From: Bacillota bacterium
GTDB lineage: Bacteria > Bacillota > Clostridia > Oscillospirales > Ethanoligenentaceae
Direction of reading: 5' to 3'
DNA length: 64,000 nucleotides
Assembly (NCBI GenBank): GCA_023391835.1
Contig: JAEWAE010000069.1
Location: 1-64,000, forward strand
The notes under the pieces are model-generated. The model was not told the DNA's origin, searched no databases, and saw only the letters and a program-made list of their open reading frames with translations. Shown one piece after another: positions 24,971 through 33,172 of this stretch. Position 1 is the first letter of the stretch. Each line of letters begins with the position of its first letter. The position numbers and the translations under genes were made by a program.

Positions 24971-26980
24971 ATGAAGAGCACCCATTATCGGATGACCCCC
25001 GCCGGCGAGGCCGGGATGCATATCGTGCCGGCCGGTGGGGTGTGCCTGAGCCGGCCGGCGAACGACATCGGGGATGACCAGTCGCCGGATATGTGGAACA
25101 TGTGGCACGACGGGCGCTCGCTGACTCTGCGACCGGGTCTGCGCCGCAGCCTGGAGCAAGCCTACGGCGCCATTGCGGCGGTGTGCCCCGCGGACGGACG
25201 CACGCTGCTGCTCAAACGCATCACCTGCGCCGGCCAGGTGGTTTCGGAAAAGCACGGCATCTATATCGCCACCGGCCGGGCGGTGCTTGCGTGGGACGGC
25301 ACGACGCTCGAGAGGCTGCCCTCCTATCTGAGCTATCTCGACGGCGGCTGGCAGCGGGGCTATGACGACCTGGCAATCAGCCAATGCGTGATGCTGGCCT
25401 CGGGGGATTACTGCGAAAGCGAGACCGACTCGGCCGGCCGGCTTTGGGAGGCAGCGGGCGACAGCGTCTATCTTTTCGGCAGCGGCTATTTTCTCACGCT
25501 GGCGCCACAGTTATACGTCTGGCCTGTTTCGGCGGCGGATCTGGAAGTGACCGCCGATTACACGGCGTCTTATCGGGTGCCCTATGTGCCCACCGTGACG
25601 GTGGAAACCGCGCCCACCGGGTCGGGCAAAACGGGGGAGGCTCTGAATTTCCTGACCGGGCGGGTGCGCCAGAGCTACACGGCCGACTCGGCCTCCACCG
25701 TCTATCGGCTGACCATGGGGACGCTGGACGATTCGGAAGTGACGGTGGAATACGATGACCCGGTGAGCGGCGAAAGTCATGTCTTCTGGTTCCCGGAAGG
25801 TTTCCCCGCCGACACCGAGGACGGCATCACCGCCGAACTGGACCGCACGGCGGGCACCGTCACATTCAGCACGGCGCCTCTGGGCAAGACCGGCGTCACA
25901 AATAACGTGCGTATCACCTACGGCCGGACGGATACCGCCGAAAATCCCGTATTCGCCTGCACGGCGGGCAGTTGGTACGGCGGCGTGGCGGGGCAGGGAG
26001 GCGGCAACCGTATTTTCCTGTCGGGCAACCCGGCCCACCGGAGCCTCGTGTATTACTGCGCGCCCGACAACCCCGGCTATTTCCCCCGCGACGCGGTGAT
26101 CGCCGTGGGCGAGCCGGCCGACGCGGTGACCGCCTTCGGGCGGCAGTTCAACATCCTGGTCATCTTTAAGGAACACGGCGTCTACTCGCTCGCCGGGGCG
26201 GACGACGGGAGCTTCACGGTGAATCTGGTGCACAGCGGCAACGGCTGCGACATGCCCGGCAGCGTGCAGCGCATCCGCAACGAGCTGGTGTGGGGCAATT
26301 CCCGCGAGGGGCTTTTCCTGCTTCATTCCACCCAGATCAAGGATGAACGCACAGTCGTGGGGATTTCGGGCAACATCGGCCCGCTGCTGCTGGCCCAGAG
26401 TCCGGACAGCCTCGCGGCGGCCGGCTCGCTGGATGACGGTGGCAATTATTATCTGGTGGTCGGCCCGAACGTGTTTGTCTGGCAGTACGGCGACCTGTCG
26501 GCCCAAAACGGCCGGCTGGTGCAGGCACAGCCGCTTTATCGCTTTGCCGTGTGGAATATGCCCTTCGCCTTGGGCACGCCTTTCCGATGGGGGAGCGGGC
26601 TGTGCGCCGCAGACAGCGGCGGCACCGTCTGGCGGCTGGATGAAACGGTCGGGGACGACGACGGGACCTGGTTCGACGCCGGCTGGCGCTCCAAAGCCTT
26701 CGACCTGGGGGCGCCGGAGCGGCTCAAAAGCCTGACCGGGCTGTGGGCGGAGGTGGAAAGCGACGGCCCTCTCCAGGTAGAAATCGGCTGCGCTGTGCCG
26801 GGCGGGGAGGAGTGCCGCGCTCTGTGGGTCGGGCCGGAAGACGGCGGCTTATACCGCGTCGGTCTGCCCCGTGTGCAGGGCCGGACGCTGCAGGTCACCG
26901 TCCGGCGATGCCGGGAGGAAACGGGCCGCTTCGGCATCCGAGGGTTGGAGCTGCACGCACTTCCCGGCCCGCCGGTGTGA
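24971..26980 (+). CDS. Large beta-rich tail/virion-stabilisation protein
   Basis: 669 residues. The N-terminal motif NDIGDDQSPDMWNMWHDGRS and repeated Gly-Trp/Tyr blades (GNRIFLSGNP, VTAFGRQFNILVIFKEHGVYS, ELVWGNSREGLFLL, WRLDETVGDDDGTW) suggest a beta-propeller-like fold, as in the P22 gp10-type tail-hub plug. No tape-measure or tail-tube gene follows, which supports a short-tailed particle. Fold and role are inferred from pattern; no enzyme motif is visible. Confidence 0.6.
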   Translation: MKSTHYRMTPAGEAGMHIVPAGGVCLSRPANDIGDDQSPDMWNMWHDGRSLTLRPGLRRSLEQAYGAIAAVCPADGRTLLLKRITCAGQVVSEKHGIYIATGRAVLAWDGTTLERLPSYLSYLDGGWQRGYDDLAISQCVMLASGDYCESETDSAGRLWEAAGDSVYLFGSGYFLTLAPQLYVWPVSAADLEVTADYTASYRVPYVPTVTVETAPTGSGKTGEALNFLTGRVRQSYTADSASTVYRLTMGTLDDSEVTVEYDDPVSGESHVFWFPEGFPADTEDGITAELDRTAGTVTFSTAPLGKTGVTNNVRITYGRTDTAENPVFACTAGSWYGGVAGQGGGNRIFLSGNPAHRSLVYYCAPDNPGYFPRDAVIAVGEPADAVTAFGRQFNILVIFKEHGVYSLAGADDGSFTVNLVHSGNGCDMPGSVQRIRNELVWGNSREGLFLLHSTQIKDERTVVGISGNIGPLLLAQSPDSLAAAGSLDDGGNYYLVVGPNVFVWQYGDLSAQNGRLVQAQPLYRFAVWNMPFALGTPFRWGSGLCAADSGGTVWRLDETVGDDDGTWFDAGWRSKAFDLGAPERLKSLTGLWAEVESDGPLQVEIGCAVPGGEECRALWVGPEDGGLYRVGLPRVQGRTLQVTVRRCREETGRFGIRGLELHALPGPPV

Positions 26981-27007
26981 CCGTGGGGCAGAGAGGAGAA
27001 TGTGCAT

Positions 27008-28270
27008 ATGCCCGTAAAACGAAAGACCATCTGCCTGACGGTGGCGGGCAACAGCCTGACGGCCGCCGACGCTGCCACCGGCCAGCCGACCACCGACGCC
27101 GGTGTGCAGGGTGAAAACGAGGCGGTGTGGCTTCATGCCGATGTGCCTGCCGACTGGCAGGACCTGACCGTGAAGCTGCGCGTCACGGCCCTCGACGGCA
27201 CCTATGACGAGAGCGATGCCGCAGTAAACAATGCGGTGGATATGCCCCTGCGGCAGGGGGTGCTGGTGCCCGGGCGGCTGTCGGTGGCACTAGTGGGGCT
27301 TACGCCTGACGGCAGCACCGGAAATTATCTGGTGCGCAAGTCGGCGGACTGCCGAATGCTCACGGTGCAGGCGAGCGCCCAGCCCACAGACCCGGCGGCG
27401 GAGCAGTATCCACAGGCTTTCGAGTCACTCAAATATGAGGTGCAGGGCGAGTGCATCCACACCGTCGTGGGGGCGGGCGCGGCGCAGGTCACGCGGCTGG
27501 ACGGGCAGACCGTGCAGGTCGGCTTCACCAGCGCGGGCAGCGGCGACATGCTGGCGGCTAAATATGCCAACGGCAGCGGCGCGGCAAATACCAATACGGT
27601 GGATCACGCGCAAGCGGCGGATAGTGTCACGCCGGGCGGCCTGCTGCAAGGCGGATGGATGTGGCTGCCCGCCTGTACTTTTGCGAGTGCGACGTCTTTT
27701 ACCATCGCGCAGGATTTTTACTCCGTTATAACGCCCGGCGACAAGATCCGGCTTGTGCAGTCCGGCGCAACAAAATATTTCTACGTTGCCGGCGTTTCTG
27801 TCGTCGGAAACACCACCACCGTGAACGTTGCCGGCGGGTCGGATTACACGCTGGCCAATGCGGCCATTACCTCGCCCTGTTTGAGCCACGCAGCATCGCC
27901 GGATAGATTCCCCGATTGGTTTAATTGGGCGCCCACGCTGGGCGCATCAGGCTCCATGACCGTTTCCGCAGTGACTGTCGAGCAGGCCAAATTCAAGATG
28001 AATGGCCGGGAGGTGGTCATATCCATGCACGCCTCCTTCACGCTGGGAGGAACGGCCTCAAACACGGTCACGGTGACGCTTCCAATAAATTCATCCTATG
28101 GCTACGCTTGCGTGTCTGCTTCGGTGTTCGACACAACTGCATTCGGCGGAGGCGTTGCAATCCTGCCGGCATCCGCCTCCAGTACCTTATCGGTGCGAAA
28201 GCCCGATGCATCGGTTTTCACGATTGGCCCCGCAAAGCAGGTGTTTCTTGGCGGCAGTTATCCGATTTAA
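27008..28270 (+). CDS. Tail fibre/receptor-binding protein
   Basis: 420 residues. The N-terminal ~150 residues resemble BppU-type baseplate/fibre attachment modules (CLTVAGNSLTAADAATGQPT, then DLTVKLRVTALDGTYDESDA). The C-terminal ~140 residues are a Ser/Thr/Ala beta-rich tip (FTLGGTASNTVTVTLPINSS). Base composition falls towards the 3' end (hand counts of 32/60 and 29/60 G+C in two sampled blocks), as expected for an exchangeable tip domain. The ATG at 27008 suits GAGAGGAGAA better than the GTG at 27002. Confidence 0.65.
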   Translation: MPVKRKTICLTVAGNSLTAADAATGQPTTDAGVQGENEAVWLHADVPADWQDLTVKLRVTALDGTYDESDAAVNNAVDMPLRQGVLVPGRLSVALVGLTPDGSTGNYLVRKSADCRMLTVQASAQPTDPAAEQYPQAFESLKYEVQGECIHTVVGAGAAQVTRLDGQTVQVGFTSAGSGDMLAAKYANGSGAANTNTVDHAQAADSVTPGGLLQGGWMWLPACTFASATSFTIAQDFYSVITPGDKIRLVQSGATKYFYVAGVSVVGNTTTVNVAGGSDYTLANAAITSPCLSHAASPDRFPDWFNWAPTLGASGSMTVSAVTVEQAKFKMNGREVVISMHASFTLGGTASNTVTVTLPINSSYGYACVSASVFDTTAFGGGVAILPASASSTLSVRKPDASVFTIGPAKQVFLGGSYPI

Positions 28271-28356
28271 GGAGGATGACACGCAAGACCATATCGGCAG
28301 ACCGCCGCCCGCGGGGGCAAGTGATTTTTGAACGACATAAAAATGGAGAAATCAAA

Positions 28357-29229
28357 ATGAAAATCCGCGACATTTCCCATCATGACACTACGCCCAATCT
28401 TTCCGACTATGACGGCGTGCTCATCAAGGCGACCGAGGGCGTCGGATACGTCGACCCGGCGCTGGATGCGCACGTGGCGGCCACCAAAGCCGCCGGCAAG
28501 CCATGGGGACTGTATCACTATCTGTCTTTCCAGTCGGACGTGGCCGACCAGGTGGCGGCTTTCAAGGTCCAGCTCGACCGGCTGACCGGCTGGACGCTGC
28601 GCCCGGCGCTGGACGTGGAATTCGATGGCCGTATCAACCAGACCCTGCCGGCGGATATTTCCGCCCGGCTGCAGGCGTTTGCCGACGCTATCCCCGAAGT
28701 TATGCTTTACGCCAACCCGGACATGCTCGGGCATCTCGATGCCGCCGTGGCCGGGAAGCTGCCCTTGTGGCAGGCGGAATATAGTCCGGTGCCGCGGGAC
28801 GTGGCGGGCTACACCCGTATCGGCTGGCAGTACCGGGGCGACCCGGACGAGAGCACCTTCACCGATGCCGTTGTCCTGATGGGAGGCACGGCGGCCCCTG
28901 CCACTTCTGTCGCCGCACCGCAGCCCGCGGCACCGGTGGACGACGGCAGCCGCCCGGCGCCGGATTTTCCGCTGCCGTCGGGGAGCTATTTCGGGCCGCG
29001 CTCCGGCCCGGCATGCAGCGTCAGCGGCTATTACTCCCATCGGGATGACCTGCGCCGCTGGCAGCAGCAAATGGCCGGCCGGGGGTGGGCAATCACCGCC
29101 GACGGGCTGTATGGGGATCAGACGGCGGGTGTCGCGCGCAAATTCCAAGGGGAAAAGGGCCTGCGTGTGGACGGCCTTATCGGGCCGGATACCTGGGCGG
29201 CGGCGTGGACGGCACCCATTACGCACTGA
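28357..29229 (+). CDS. GH25 lysozyme-type endolysin with peptidoglycan-binding domain
   Basis: 290 residues. Residues ~1-185 are a GH25 muramidase: DISHHDTTPNLSDYDGVLIK, GLYHYLSFQS, catalytic DxE in LDVEFDG (near 87), YANPDML, and LPLWQAEY. A Pro/Ala linker follows, then a PG_binding_1-type domain (~235-285, ADGLYGDQTAGVARKFQGEK). It would cleave host peptidoglycan to release particles. It is followed by XhlA-like and holin genes, forming a lysis cassette. The start at 28357 follows GGAGA. Confidence 0.92.
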   Translation: MKIRDISHHDTTPNLSDYDGVLIKATEGVGYVDPALDAHVAATKAAGKPWGLYHYLSFQSDVADQVAAFKVQLDRLTGWTLRPALDVEFDGRINQTLPADISARLQAFADAIPEVMLYANPDMLGHLDAAVAGKLPLWQAEYSPVPRDVAGYTRIGWQYRGDPDESTFTDAVVLMGGTAAPATSVAAPQPAAPVDDGSRPAPDFPLPSGSYFGPRSGPACSVSGYYSHRDDLRRWQQQMAGRGWAITADGLYGDQTAGVARKFQGEKGLRVDGLIGPDTWAAAWTAPITH

Positions 29230-29256
29230 CGGCGATAAGGGGAGAGGGAGAGCGGG

Positions 29257-29526
29257 ATGGAACAGACGGTGGGGACGCTGACGGTGCGGGTGGATAAGCT
29301 CGAGCGGGATTCGGCCGATCTTTTCAGCCGCATGAACGCCACTTCGGTCGCTCAGGCGGCCATATCGGAAAAACTCAGCAGCATGTTGGTGACGCTGGGC
29401 GAAGTCAAGCAGGCGGTGAGCAATCTGCAGGGCATGCCGGCCCGCCGGTGGGAATGGCTGCTCCGGGCGGCTCTGACGGCGCTGGTGTCGGCGGCGTGCG
29501 GCTATTTCCTGGCAAGGCTCGGCTGA
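29257..29526 (+). CDS. XhlA-like haemolysin/holin accessory protein
   Basis: 89 residues: an N-terminal coiled-coil (LTVRVDKLERDSADLFSRMN) and a C-terminal membrane segment (LLRAALTALVSAACGYFLAR). This architecture matches XhlA of the PBSX lysis cassette. It sits between the lysin and the holin. Confidence 0.7.
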   Translation: MEQTVGTLTVRVDKLERDSADLFSRMNATSVAQAAISEKLSSMLVTLGEVKQAVSNLQGMPARRWEWLLRAALTALVSAACGYFLARLG

Positions 29527-29554
29527 GACGCAGAAATTTAAAGGAGGAACCGCA

Positions 29555-29845
29555 ATGGATTGGAAACGGAAACTGGCTTCGCGCAAATTTTGGGTGTGTG
29601 TCTGCGGCTTTGTGACCGCCATGATGACGGCCTGCCGCATGAGCGGAGAGGCCGCCCGCGTGACGGCGGTCGTCATGGCATTCGGCACGCTCATCAGCTA
29701 TATTCTGGCGGAAGGCTCGGTGGACGCCGCCGCAGCGGATAACGCCGCAGCGGATACCGCTTCGGCAGATACTTCCGCAGCCGGGTCGGCGGCACAGACC
29801 CAGACCGGCGGCACGGCCGCCGCGGCACAGAAGGAAGGAAAATGA
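29555..29845 (+). CDS. Phage holin
   Basis: 96 residues. A basic N-terminus (MDWKRKLASRKFW) is followed by two hydrophobic segments (~13-27 and ~36-52) and an Ala/Asp/Thr-rich tail (~55-90). It fits small phage holins that open the membrane for the lysin. Preceded by AAAGGAGG and followed by the element's terminal hairpin. Confidence 0.75.
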   Translation: MDWKRKLASRKFWVCVCGFVTAMMTACRMSGEAARVTAVVMAFGTLISYILAEGSVDAAAADNAAADTASADTSAAGSAAQTQTGGTAAAAQKEGK

Positions 29846-29861
29846 TTGCCTCTGTTTTGAG

Positions 29862-29902
29862 GCAAAAGCCCTTGCAGGCGTCGAAACTGCAAGGGCTTTT
29901 GC
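29862..29902 (+). terminator. Terminator ending the phage-like operon
   Basis: A perfect 16-bp stem, GCAAAAGCCCTTGCAG (29862-29877) with its complement at 29887-29902, 9-nt loop, short T-run after. It marks the right border of the element. Confidence 0.85.
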
Positions 29903-30184
29903 TTTACCGGAAGCTCCCGCCGCTTCCGGTCAGACACAGCCGGAGTTTCCCGTAATGCCGCACGGCCGGATGCGTCTTTTGGCCAACGGCGGTATGGAAA
30001 AAATCTGTCTTTCCCCACGCACCGGAATGTGATACCATGGATACGGCGGCTCGGCCGCCTGCGGCAATTCCGAAAAAGACTGCAAATTTAAATTTTCTGT
30101 GAGTCGGCCGGAGCCGGGCATACGGAAATGATACGGTTGCATCTTGCTTGGAAACGCGGCGAGAGAGCGGGAAAGGGTGTTTCC
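29903..30184. other. Gap between the phage-like element and rmuC
   Basis: About 280 bp with no credible gene. It contains a short dyad, ACCGGAAG...CTTCCGGT (starting 29906), probably structural. A chance-level sigma-G-like pair, GCATA (30118-30122)-N17-CATCTTG (30140-30146), lies just before rmuC. No direct repeat shared with the left border was seen. Confidence 0.4.
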
Positions 30185-31528
30185 ATGGAAACAATTTTAC
30201 AGATTGTGACGCTGATATGCGCCGCCAGCGCGCTGGTGTGCGCGCTGCTGGCGCTGCGGCGAGGGCAGACCGGCATTTTGCCTTTTGAGCGGCTGCGGCG
30301 GGAAATCCTCGACGAGAGCCGCAATTCCCGGCAGGAAACGGTGCAGTCGGTGGGCGAAAACGTGCGCAGCCTCGGCGAAGTGCTGGCCCGGGCGCAGACG
30401 CTGGCCGCCCAGGCGGAGGACCGGCGCATCGCGCAGCTCAGCGACCAGCTCACCCAGAGGCAGGAAACGCTCCAGCGAACCGTGAGCGATTTGATGAAAA
30501 ATGTGGATAAGCGGCTGGCCGACGCCTCGGCGCAGGAGGAAATGAAGCTCGACAACATCCGTACCACGGTGGAGCACCGGCTGGAGTCGCTGCAGGAAGA
30601 CAACGGCAAACGGCTCGACGAGATGCGCGCCACGGTGGACGAAAAGCTGCAAAAGACGCTCAACGAGCGCATCGGCCAGTCGTTTCAGCTGGTGAGCAAG
30701 CAGCTCGAACAGGTTTCCAACGGCTTGGGCGAGATGAAGGCACTGGCCGAGGGCGTGGGCGATCTCAAAAAGGTGTTGGGCAACGTTAAGACCCGCGGCG
30801 TGCTGGGCGAGGTGCAGCTGGGGGCAATCCTCGGCCAGATTTTGTCGCCGGAACAGTACGGCACCAACGTGGTGACCAAGGCGGGCAGCCGCGACCCGGT
30901 GGAGTATGCCGTGAAGCTGCCGGGCAGCGACGAGGGCACCGTCTGGCTGCCCGTGGATGCGAAATTCCCGGCGGACGCCTATTCCGACCTGTGCGATGCC
31001 TACGAGACGGGCGACAAGACGGCCGTCGCCCAGGCGGGCGCGGTGCTCGAGAGCCGCATCAAGCGTTTCGCCAAGGATATCCGTGACAAATACCTCGACC
31101 CGCCGGCCACCACCGAATTCGGCGTGATGTTCCTGCCCTTCGAAGGGCTCTATGCCGAAGTGGTGCGCCGCGGTCTGCTGGAAACCCTCCAGCGGGATTA
31201 CAAGGTGACGGTCGCGGGGCCCACCACCATGGCGGCGCTGCTCAACAGCCTGCAGATGGGTTTCCGCACGTTGGCCATCCAGAAACGTTCGGGCGAGGTG
31301 TGGCAGCTGCTCGGCGCCGTCAAGACGGAATTCGGCAAATTCGGCGACGTGCTCACGACGGCCCAGGCCCGGCTCGAGCAGACAAACCGCGAGCTCGACA
31401 AACTTGTGGGCGTGCGCACGCGTCAGATCCAGCGGCGGCTGGCGGGAGTGCAGACGCTGCCAGAGGCTCAAAGCACCGCGCTGCTCGACGCGGCGGGGGA
31501 CGACGCCTCCGCCGGAGGGGACGAATAA
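30185..31528 (+). CDS. rmuC: DNA recombination protein RmuC homologue
   Basis: 447 residues. One N-terminal membrane segment (~3-22: ILQIVTLICAASALVCALLA), a long coiled-coil (~40-195), then the nuclease-like core with GVLGEVQLGAIL, VEYAVKLPG, LPVDAKFPADAY and KYLDPPATTEFGVMFLP. The family limits rearrangements at inverted repeats; its enzymatic activity is presumed. The ATG at 30185 is chosen because the membrane segment begins there and GGGAAAGGG precedes it. It stands alone between two terminators. Confidence 0.92.
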   Translation: METILQIVTLICAASALVCALLALRRGQTGILPFERLRREILDESRNSRQETVQSVGENVRSLGEVLARAQTLAAQAEDRRIAQLSDQLTQRQETLQRTVSDLMKNVDKRLADASAQEEMKLDNIRTTVEHRLESLQEDNGKRLDEMRATVDEKLQKTLNERIGQSFQLVSKQLEQVSNGLGEMKALAEGVGDLKKVLGNVKTRGVLGEVQLGAILGQILSPEQYGTNVVTKAGSRDPVEYAVKLPGSDEGTVWLPVDAKFPADAYSDLCDAYETGDKTAVAQAGAVLESRIKRFAKDIRDKYLDPPATTEFGVMFLPFEGLYAEVVRRGLLETLQRDYKVTVAGPTTMAALLNSLQMGFRTLAIQKRSGEVWQLLGAVKTEFGKFGDVLTTAQARLEQTNRELDKLVGVRTRQIQRRLAGVQTLPEAQSTALLDAAGDDASAGGDE

Positions 31529-31531
31529 GAT

Positions 31532-31567
31532 AAAAAAATTCCGGACCGCAGGGCCCGGAATTTTTTT
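31532..31567. terminator. Bidirectional terminator between rmuC and thiT
   Basis: A 13-bp stem, AAAAAAATTCCGG (31532-31544) with CCGGAATTTTTTT (31555-31567), loop of 10. A-run and T-run serve convergent genes on both strands. Confidence 0.9.
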
Positions 31568-31596
31568 ATGGCGGCAAGTGAGCGGGAAAAGACGGT

Positions 31597-32175
31597 TCAG
31601 GCTTCGAGATATCGCTTGAGGGGCTTGTAAATGAGCACCGCGACGATAAGGCAGATGGCGAAATCCGGCAGCAGGAAGGAGCCGTTGTAGGCCAGCGAAT
31701 AGAGCCAGACGTGGCCCCGCCAGCTTTTGGGCAGCCAGGAAGCATAAGCGGTGCCGCCCGCGACGACATGGGAAACAAAACGCAGCACCACGGCCGTGAC
31801 CATGCCGAGTATGTAGCGAGCAAAGCCCCTGCCGTAGACCCCCGCCAGCCCCAGCACGGAAAAGGCAATGAGATAGTCGAAGATGAACGACACGGCCAGC
31901 GCCGTAGGGCTAAGCCCCCAACCCAGCGCCTTGCCCAGATCCAGCAGCAGTTGGACGGCGGCATACACAAACCCGGTGAGCAGGCCCCACCGCGGGCCGT
32001 AGCGGTAGCCGATGAGCATCACCGGCAGCATGCTGCACAGCGTTACCGAGCCGCCCAGCGGCAGCTCAAACAGCTTGACCAGGCTGAGCACGGTGGCCAG
32101 TGCCACCATGACGGCGCTGATTACCAGCCGGAAAGTTTTTTCGCTCATCCCGGCGGTGCGAGTGGAATTTTCCAT
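31597..32175 (-). CDS. thiT: ThiT-type thiamine-binding ECF transporter subunit
   Basis: 192 residues, six hydrophobic helices. Motifs include ALATVLSLVKLFELPLGGSV in the first helix/loop, GYRYGPRWGLLTGFVYAAVQ, and FVSHVVAGGTAYASW and WLYSLAYNGSFLLPD near the thiamine pocket. It is the S component that captures thiamine for the shared ECF ATPase module. An upstream TPP riboswitch confirms the substrate. Start is ATG at 32175, or GTG at 32178 which is 7 nt from AGGAGG. Confidence 0.93.
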   Translation of the reverse strand: MENSTRTAGMSEKTFRLVISAVMVALATVLSLVKLFELPLGGSVTLCSMLPVMLIGYRYGPRWGLLTGFVYAAVQLLLDLGKALGWGLSPTALAVSFIFDYLIAFSVLGLAGVYGRGFARYILGMVTAVVLRFVSHVVAGGTAYASWLPKSWRGHVWLYSLAYNGSFLLPDFAICLIVAVLIYKPLKRYLEA

Positions 32176-32201
32176 CACGTTGAGTCCTCCTCAAAATAAA
32201 A

Positions 32202-32224
32202 ACCGCGCCGGAAACCGGCGCGGT
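32202..32224 (-). terminator. Expression-platform terminator of the TPP riboswitch
   Basis: On the minus strand a 10-bp GC stem (ACCGCGCCGG / CCGGCGCGGT, + coordinates 32202-32211 and 32215-32224) is followed by TTTTATTTT. It sits between aptamer and thiT, so thiamine pyrophosphate binding should cause premature termination. Confidence 0.85.
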
Positions 32225-32238
32225 GATTGGCAAAAATG

Positions 32239-32332
32239 CGAAATTCCTACGCCGGTATTATCCGGATCAGGTTCCCGGGTTAGGAATATCGTCGGATTCC
32301 CTCTCAGCCGAAGTCATTCAGCACCCCTTAAA
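32239..32332 (-). promoter_or_regulatory. TPP (thiamine pyrophosphate) riboswitch aptamer
   Basis: The minus strand shows the THI-box landmarks in order: GGGGTGC (32328-32322), CTGAGA (32307-32302), ACCTGATC (32272-32265), then GGATAATACCGGCGTAGGAA. The sequence lies in the thiT leader before a terminator hairpin. Confidence 0.95.
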
Positions 32333-32341
32333 TTTGCTCCA

Positions 32342-32370
32342 ATTATACACCCGGCCATAGAAGGTGTCAA
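32342..32370 (-). promoter_or_regulatory. Consensus sigma-A promoter of thiT
   Basis: On the minus strand TTGACA (32370-32365), exactly 17 bp, TATAAT (32347-32342): perfect consensus on all counts, just upstream of the TPP aptamer. It explains why tight riboswitch repression is needed. Confidence 0.9.
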
Positions 32371-32388
32371 CCGTCGCGGCTGGGCTTC

Positions 32389-32417
32389 TTGTATTTTCCG
32401 GTGTAATCGCGTATAAT
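32389..32417 (+). promoter_or_regulatory. Sigma-A promoter of the site-2 protease-scp operon
   Basis: TTGTAT (32389-32394), 17-bp spacer, TATAAT (32412-32417). It is divergent from the thiT promoter, their -35 regions separated by about 18 bp. Confidence 0.7.
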
Positions 32418-32484
32418 AGACACAAATCCACGGCGGTGTGCGGCGTTTTCCGCCGTAATTTTTCAGTGGCGGGAGGTCTTGCGG

Positions 32485-33141
32485 GTGCCGTTCAACGTCA
32501 GCAATGCCGTCAATCAGATCATCTATTATCTGGTGTCGCTGCTTTACACCGTGCCGGTGCTGCTTATCGCGTTCCCCGTACACGAGTGCGCCCACGGGTG
32601 GGTGGCCTACCGTCTGGGCGACGACACGGCCAAGCGGGCCGGGCGGCTGACGCTCAATCCGTTTAAGCATCTTGATTTCTGGGGCACGGTATGTCTGATC
32701 GTCGCGCGTTTCGGCTGGGCCAAGCCCGTGCCGGTCAACCCCTATAATTTCCGTGACCGCAAGGCCGGCATGGCCCTCACTTCGCTGGCCGGGCCGTTTT
32801 CCAACCTTATCATGGCGTTTCTGTCGCTGGCGCTGCTCAAGCTTTTCGGCTTCGTCACGGGGGTACCTGCGCTGCTGTCGACCATTGTCACCAATCTGCT
32901 GGTCGTGTCGGCGGAAATCAACGCCGGGCTTTTTGTCTTTAACCTTATCCCCGTCCCGCCGCTGGACGGCTCGCGCATCCTCGCCATTTTCTTGCCCGAA
33001 CGGGCGGAGGAAGCCTTTTACCGCTACGGCTCGCTGCCGGCCATGCTGCTGGTCTTTATTTTCTGGCGGTATATTTCCACGCCCATCAACAATATGGTGA
33101 CGAATGTCCTCACCCATATGACTACGCTGCTCCGTTTCTGA
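32485..33141 (+). CDS. Site-2 protease family membrane zinc peptidase
   Basis: 218 residues with about five membrane segments. HECAH (in PVHECAHGWVAYRLGD) and PVPPLDGSR supply the zinc ligands. It belongs to the short, PDZ-less S2P group often found beside scpA/scpB in Firmicutes; substrate unknown. The GTG at 32485 is 8 nt from GGGAGG; the TTG at 32479 is too close to it. Confidence 0.9.
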   Translation: MPFNVSNAVNQIIYYLVSLLYTVPVLLIAFPVHECAHGWVAYRLGDDTAKRAGRLTLNPFKHLDFWGTVCLIVARFGWAKPVPVNPYNFRDRKAGMALTSLAGPFSNLIMAFLSLALLKLFGFVTGVPALLSTIVTNLLVVSAEINAGLFVFNLIPVPPLDGSRILAIFLPERAEEAFYRYGSLPAMLLVFIFWRYISTPINNMVTNVLTHMTTLLRF

Positions 33142-33172
33142 GCTCCGTCGGCCTGCATATTGGGAGAAGAAT

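Noticed and set aside
28267..29694. Minus-strand open frames across the lysin/holin region and elsewhere (e.g. 24434-25384, 14066-15454)
   Set aside because: His/Arg-rich shadow translations of well-supported + strand genes, with no ribosome sites or family motifs.
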